Assembly (NCBI GenBank): GCA_019247865.1
Contig: JAFBAJ010000147.1
Span: 1-8,402 of the forward strand
Origin: Acidobacteriota bacterium
GTDB lineage: Bacteria > Acidobacteriota > Blastocatellia > Pyrinomonadales > Pyrinomonadaceae
DNA: 8,402 bases
Direction of reading: 5' to 3'
Under the pieces are notes generated by a model. It had not been told where the DNA came from, did not search any database, and saw nothing but the letters and a program-made list of their open reading frames with translations. Numbering within the stretch: position 1 is the stretch's first letter; every line of letters starts with the position of its first letter. Position numbers and translations under genes: made by a program. Shown piece by piece: positions 5,284 through 8,402 of the stretch.

Positions 5284-7004
5284 AGAAAGGCTTTCTCATC
5301 TTCGCCTGTCTGTTCGTGCTGGGCGCAGCCTTCCGCGCGACAGACCTGGGACATCCGATTGACCGCCCCTCTTGGCGCGAAGCGGATGACGCGGGCATCG
5401 CGCGCAACTTCTACCGCGAGGGGATGAATCCGTTTTATCCGCGCGTGGACTGGCGCGGCACGACTCCCGGCTTCGCGGAGATGGAGCTGCCCGTGTACCC
5501 CTGGACGATAGCCGTCCTGTACAAGCTCTTCGGCTATCACGAGCTCTTTCCGCGTGTGCTCTCGTACCTCATCTCGCTCGCAGCGATGCTGGTCTTCTTC
5601 CGGCTGGCGCGCTATCTTTTGCCGCCGCCGGGTGCGTTCGCGGCCGCTCTGTTTTTTATCCTGAATCCGGTGGCGATCAACCTCGCGACCTGGATTCAGC
5701 CGGACGGGCTGATGTTTCTCTGCTACACGCTGGCCGTGTATGCCTTCCTGCACTGGCTCGACAGCGATTCATGGAAATACTATGTGGTGGCGATTGTCGC
5801 CACCGCTTTCGCCATCCTGGCGAAGGCGACGGCGGGCCACATCGGTCTGCTCTTCACGGTGCTGCTCCTGAATCGCAAAGGCTGGGCGGCCGTGCGACAA
5901 CCGCGCGTGCTGCTCTTCGCGCTCCTCGCGCTCTTGCCCGCCGCCCTGTGGTACACGCACGCGCGCGGCTTCTGGAAGATGTATGGCAACTCGCTCGGCG
6001 TGTCGAACGAGTATCACTGGGCCGGATGGGACCTCTTCACAGACCCCGGCTTCGTGACGGGCATCTGGCGGCAGGAGTTGCTGCACATCTGGATGCCGAC
6101 GGGGCTGGTGCTGGCAGCCGTCGGCGTGCTCCTCGGAAAATCGGAGCGCGCCGTCAAAATCAGTCTCGCGTGGCTGTTCTCGATCTTCGTTTACTACCTC
6201 ATCGTGGCGCGCACGTCCGCTGACGATTGGGCTTTCTATTATCATATCGTCTCTTTGCCGCCGGTCGCGCTGCTGGTCGGCGCGGGGGTCTGTGCGATCA
6301 GGCGGCTCACACTGTCTCCGCGACTCGTCTTCCAGTTAATCATCGGCTCGATTCTGCTGACCATCGTTCTGGGGGTGCTGGGTGCGCCGGACATTATGCA
6401 GCTGCACTCGGACATCTACGTGCTGACGGCGGCCGAGGTCGGGCTGGCGACCCTCCTGCTGCTGCTCTTTTACCTCACGCGCGTGCGAGAGCCGGAAGCG
6501 GGCGCTCCTTTACAACGGTCGCCGCTGATGAGCACAGTGCTCGTCTACCTCCTGCTGCTCTGCCTGACCTCCACTTTCTTCTTCGAGCTGCGCGGGATCG
6601 TTCAGAGCTATCGTGAGCGCAAGGACGGACAAGCGCTGTACGAATGCGCGCAGAGCTTTGCTCCGCGAGTCGAGCCGCGTGCCCTGATCGTCGCTTCCGG
6701 TGGGGCCTGTCTGGATTCCAAAGGCTACCCGGTCGCTTATAATGCTTCGTATATGTTCTACTGGCTGGACCGCAAAGGCTTTAACATCTGCGAAGAGGAG
6801 CAGTCGGTCGAAGCTCTGAGGGGCTTTGCGGCGCGCGGGGCTCGATATTTTGTGGCCGAGAAAAACGCGCTGAAAAAGAGGGCCGGATTTGAAGAGCAGG
6901 TCCGAGGAGCATTCCCGCTGCGCGCGGAGTGCGAGGCGGCGCTGCTCTTCGAGTTGCCTGCGGAAGCGGAGAAGGAAGCGCCTGAGCGCGTGTCTCAAAG
7001 ATGA
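5280..7004 (+). CDS. GT-C membrane glycosyltransferase (PMT/GT39-like)
   Basis: This 574-residue protein has an N-terminal membrane segment (about 4-18), then a first extracytoplasmic loop with RPSWREADDAGIARNFYREG (29-48) and AEMELPVYPW (66-75). The acidic pair D36/D37 and E69 fit the metal and catalytic region of PMT/ArnT-type GT-C enzymes, where a WRxxD...E-P-Y pattern is usual. About ten further hydrophobic segments follow (for example 92-107, 119-138, 167-180, 186-197, 209-223, 273-285, 293-310, 323-340, 350-368, 384-400, 418-435), then a soluble C-terminal tail of about 130 residues. GT-C enzymes take sugar from polyprenyl-phosphate or a similar lipid donor at the outer face of the cytoplasmic membrane. 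The start overlaps the stop of the fusion gene by 4 bp, implying coupling with the possible donor-forming enzyme. Donor and acceptor are not readable from the sequence. Confidence 0.85.
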   Translation: MKKGFLIFACLFVLGAAFRATDLGHPIDRPSWREADDAGIARNFYREGMNPFYPRVDWRGTTPGFAEMELPVYPWTIAVLYKLFGYHELFPRVLSYLISLAAMLVFFRLARYLLPPPGAFAAALFFILNPVAINLATWIQPDGLMFLCYTLAVYAFLHWLDSDSWKYYVVAIVATAFAILAKATAGHIGLLFTVLLLNRKGWAAVRQPRVLLFALLALLPAALWYTHARGFWKMYGNSLGVSNEYHWAGWDLFTDPGFVTGIWRQELLHIWMPTGLVLAAVGVLLGKSERAVKISLAWLFSIFVYYLIVARTSADDWAFYYHIVSLPPVALLVGAGVCAIRRLTLSPRLVFQLIIGSILLTIVLGVLGAPDIMQLHSDIYVLTAAEVGLATLLLLLFYLTRVREPEAGAPLQRSPLMSTVLVYLLLLCLTSTFFFELRGIVQSYRERKDGQALYECAQSFAPRVEPRALIVASGGACLDSKGYPVAYNASYMFYWLDRKGFNICEEEQSVEALRGFAARGARYFVAEKNALKKRAGFEEQVRGAFPLRAECEAALLFELPAEAEKEAPERVSQR

Positions 7005-8402
7005 GCCGGACGCGGGAGCGAAGCACATCATCCGTCGCACTGAAAAGCGCGCAGCCACTTCTCGTCCCGCTCCTCCTCCTGCTGCATCTGCTGCTCACGC
7101 TCTCGCTCGCATACAAGCTCAACATCTGGGTGGACGAAGCCTTCTCGCTGGGGACGACCGAAAGAGGCGTCGGCTACGGCCTGCGTCAGGCGCTGAATTT
7201 CGAGCTGCAAGCTCCGCTCTATTTTCTCCTCCTCAGTTTATGGCGAAAAATTAATAGCTCGATCTTCTTCGCGCGTCTCTTCTCGGTCGCGTGCGTCGGG
7301 CTCGCGATACAGGTCACGGCGCAGCTCGCACGCAGGTTCTTCAGGGACGTGCATCCGGCGTGGTTTGTCGCGGCGGTGGCCTTCAATCCGCTCGTCATCA
7401 TCGTCGCGGTGGATGTGCGGCTCTACGCTCTGGTGCTGCTCCTGACGGCGCTGCTGCTGCTCGCCTTCCATGACGGCTACCTGTCGGAGACGCCGAGCCG
7501 ACGGGCACAGGTCTGTTACGTCGTGCTCGCGTTGGCGGCGCTCTATACGCAGTACTACATGGGCTTTCTGCTGGTCGCCAATGCGTGCGCGCTCTGTGCG
7601 CTGAAGCGCTGGCGCGCGTTGGTTGAATATCTGGTCGGGATGGTGGCGGTCGGGCTCTGTTTCGCGCCGATGCTGCCCTTCATACGCTATCAGATGTCCG
7701 CGCACACGGCTCCGATGCAGAACCGGGAGACGTGGTTCGAGGGCTTTAAGTTTGTGACGTGGCGGATGAAGGATTACGTGCTGCCGCCGGGCTGGGACTT
7801 TTCGCTCGTGGTCAGGAGCTGGATTCTGCGGCTCTGCTATCTAGGTACGCTCGTGCTGCTCGGTTATCGCTTCGCGCTTTATCTTCTACACAAAAAGCGG
7901 CACATTCTGACTCCGGAATTCATCGCGCTGTGGACGATTACTCTCGTCGTCACGCTCTTCTTCCTCTTCACTGCGCGCCTGTCGGGCGAGATGCTGTTGC
8001 AGATCCGGCACACGATCGTGCTGTTCCTGCCGGTCAACCTGGCGGTCTTCGCGCTCGTCCGGCTGGCGGAGAACAGGCGCGTGCTGTACGTCTGGGTCTG
8101 TCTCGTGCTGCTCTTTTCCCTGACCGCGCTGTTCGAGCATTACAGGCCGCTGGCGAAGTACGGCGACTGGCAGCGAGTCGCGGCTTACCTGATGTCCGAG
8201 GAGCAGCCGGGCCAGGCGATTCTGGTCTTTCACGCGGGCGCGGCGCTGCCGCTGGAAAGATACTACGCCGGGCGCAACGCGCTCGTGCCGCTGCCGCGCG
8301 AGAACACGTTTGAGAGATTCGATTTTCACGACTACGTCCTGCGCGACGAGCGCGAGATCACAGCCGCGCTGGAGCGCGCGCCCGGCGATGATGAGACCAT
8401 CT
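7001..8402 (+). CDS. Second GT-C membrane glycosyltransferase (GT39/PMT_2-like), 3' partial
   Basis: Starting at the ATG of a third ATGA overlap, the frame stays open for 467 codons to the window edge, with no stop. A basic N-terminal stretch (1-18) precedes a Leu-rich membrane segment (19-37), and then comes NIWVDEAFSL (41-50), whose D45/E46 pair is the catalytic acidic motif of the first GT-C loop. APLYFLLLSLW (71-81) and VDVRLYALVLLL (137-148) are further typical blocks of this family. Other hydrophobic segments lie near 119-135, 141-156, 171-188, 207-228, 272-295, 308-324, 338-354 and 361-377, and a soluble C-terminal domain starts near 380 (YGDWQRVAAYL at 387-397). It is clearly diverged from the preceding GT-C protein rather than a recent tandem copy. 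It probably adds another sugar to the same lipid-linked or surface product, which is inference. Confidence 0.85.
   Translation, partial: MSRTRERSTSSVALKSAQPLLVPLLLLLHLLLTLSLAYKLNIWVDEAFSLGTTERGVGYGLRQALNFELQAPLYFLLLSLWRKINSSIFFARLFSVACVGLAIQVTAQLARRFFRDVHPAWFVAAVAFNPLVIIVAVDVRLYALVLLLTALLLLAFHDGYLSETPSRRAQVCYVVLALAALYTQYYMGFLLVANACALCALKRWRALVEYLVGMVAVGLCFAPMLPFIRYQMSAHTAPMQNRETWFEGFKFVTWRMKDYVLPPGWDFSLVVRSWILRLCYLGTLVLLGYRFALYLLHKKRHILTPEFIALWTITLVVTLFFLFTARLSGEMLLQIRHTIVLFLPVNLAVFALVRLAENRRVLYVWVCLVLLFSLTALFEHYRPLAKYGDWQRVAAYLMSEEQPGQAILVFHAGAALPLERYYAGRNALVPLPRENTFERFDFHDYVLRDEREITAALERAPGDDETI

Noticed and set aside
7238..8329. Several plus- and minus-strand frames over the second GT-C gene (for example 7759-8313 plus and 7238-7705 minus)
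   Set aside because: The frame beginning at ATG 7001 is open to the window edge and carries the DE motif and membrane segments, so the others are shadows.
5280..8402. Recent tandem duplication of the two GT-C genes
   Set aside because: The two proteins share only general family features; the first-loop motifs (WREADD versus WVDEAF) and the later segments differ clearly.

Overview
The window is a densely packed, entirely plus-strand piece of a surface-glycan (exopolysaccharide, O-antigen or glycolipid type) biosynthesis locus from a GC-rich bacterium. I cannot place the organism firmly. The GC-rich codon use, the ATGA-type gene overlaps and a short palindromic repeat of a kind I associate with Acidobacteriota and some other environmental phyla suggest a soil or metagenome-derived lineage; this is low confidence. 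No rRNA, tRNA, CRISPR array, integrase or transposase gene is visible.

Layout: (1) 2-628, the C-terminal part of a Gfo/Idh/MocA-family sugar oxidoreductase, cut by the window edge. (2) 625-1245, a left-handed beta-helix sugar N-acyltransferase of the WlbB/WbpD/WxcM-N type with a C-terminal cysteine cluster. (3) 1240-1377, a 138-bp REP/MITE-like element with 29-bp near-perfect terminal inverted repeats, which supplies the stop codon of gene 2 and ends 4 bp before the start of the next gene. (4) 1382-2791, an FAD-dependent amine-oxidase/protoporphyrinogen-oxidase-like protein. (5) 2751-3737, a NodB-type polysaccharide deacetylase that overlaps gene 4 by 41 bp. (6) 3781-5283, a single polypeptide joining a sugar-nucleotide pyrophosphorylase-like domain to a GT2 glycosyltransferase of the DPM1/GtrB-like class. 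(7) 5280-7004 and (8) 7001 to the window end, two polytopic GT-C (PMT/GT39-like) membrane glycosyltransferases.

How they may work together (inference): genes 1 and 2 look like steps that make and acylate an amino-sugar nucleotide. The fused protein could make an NDP-sugar and transfer it, perhaps to polyprenyl phosphate. The two GT-C proteins are of the class that uses polyprenyl-phosphate-linked sugars on the far side of the membrane. The deacetylase and the flavoprotein would tailor the product. Genes 6-8 are joined by 4-bp ATGA overlaps and genes 1-2 by another, so translational coupling is likely. Only two short gaps exist (the repeat element and 43 bp before gene 6), each holding an inverted repeat; neither shows a convincing promoter or intrinsic terminator.

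Nothing here is a clearly new system. The most notable points are the two-domain nucleotidyltransferase-GT2 fusion directly upstream of paired GT-C enzymes, and the repeat element exactly filling a gene junction.
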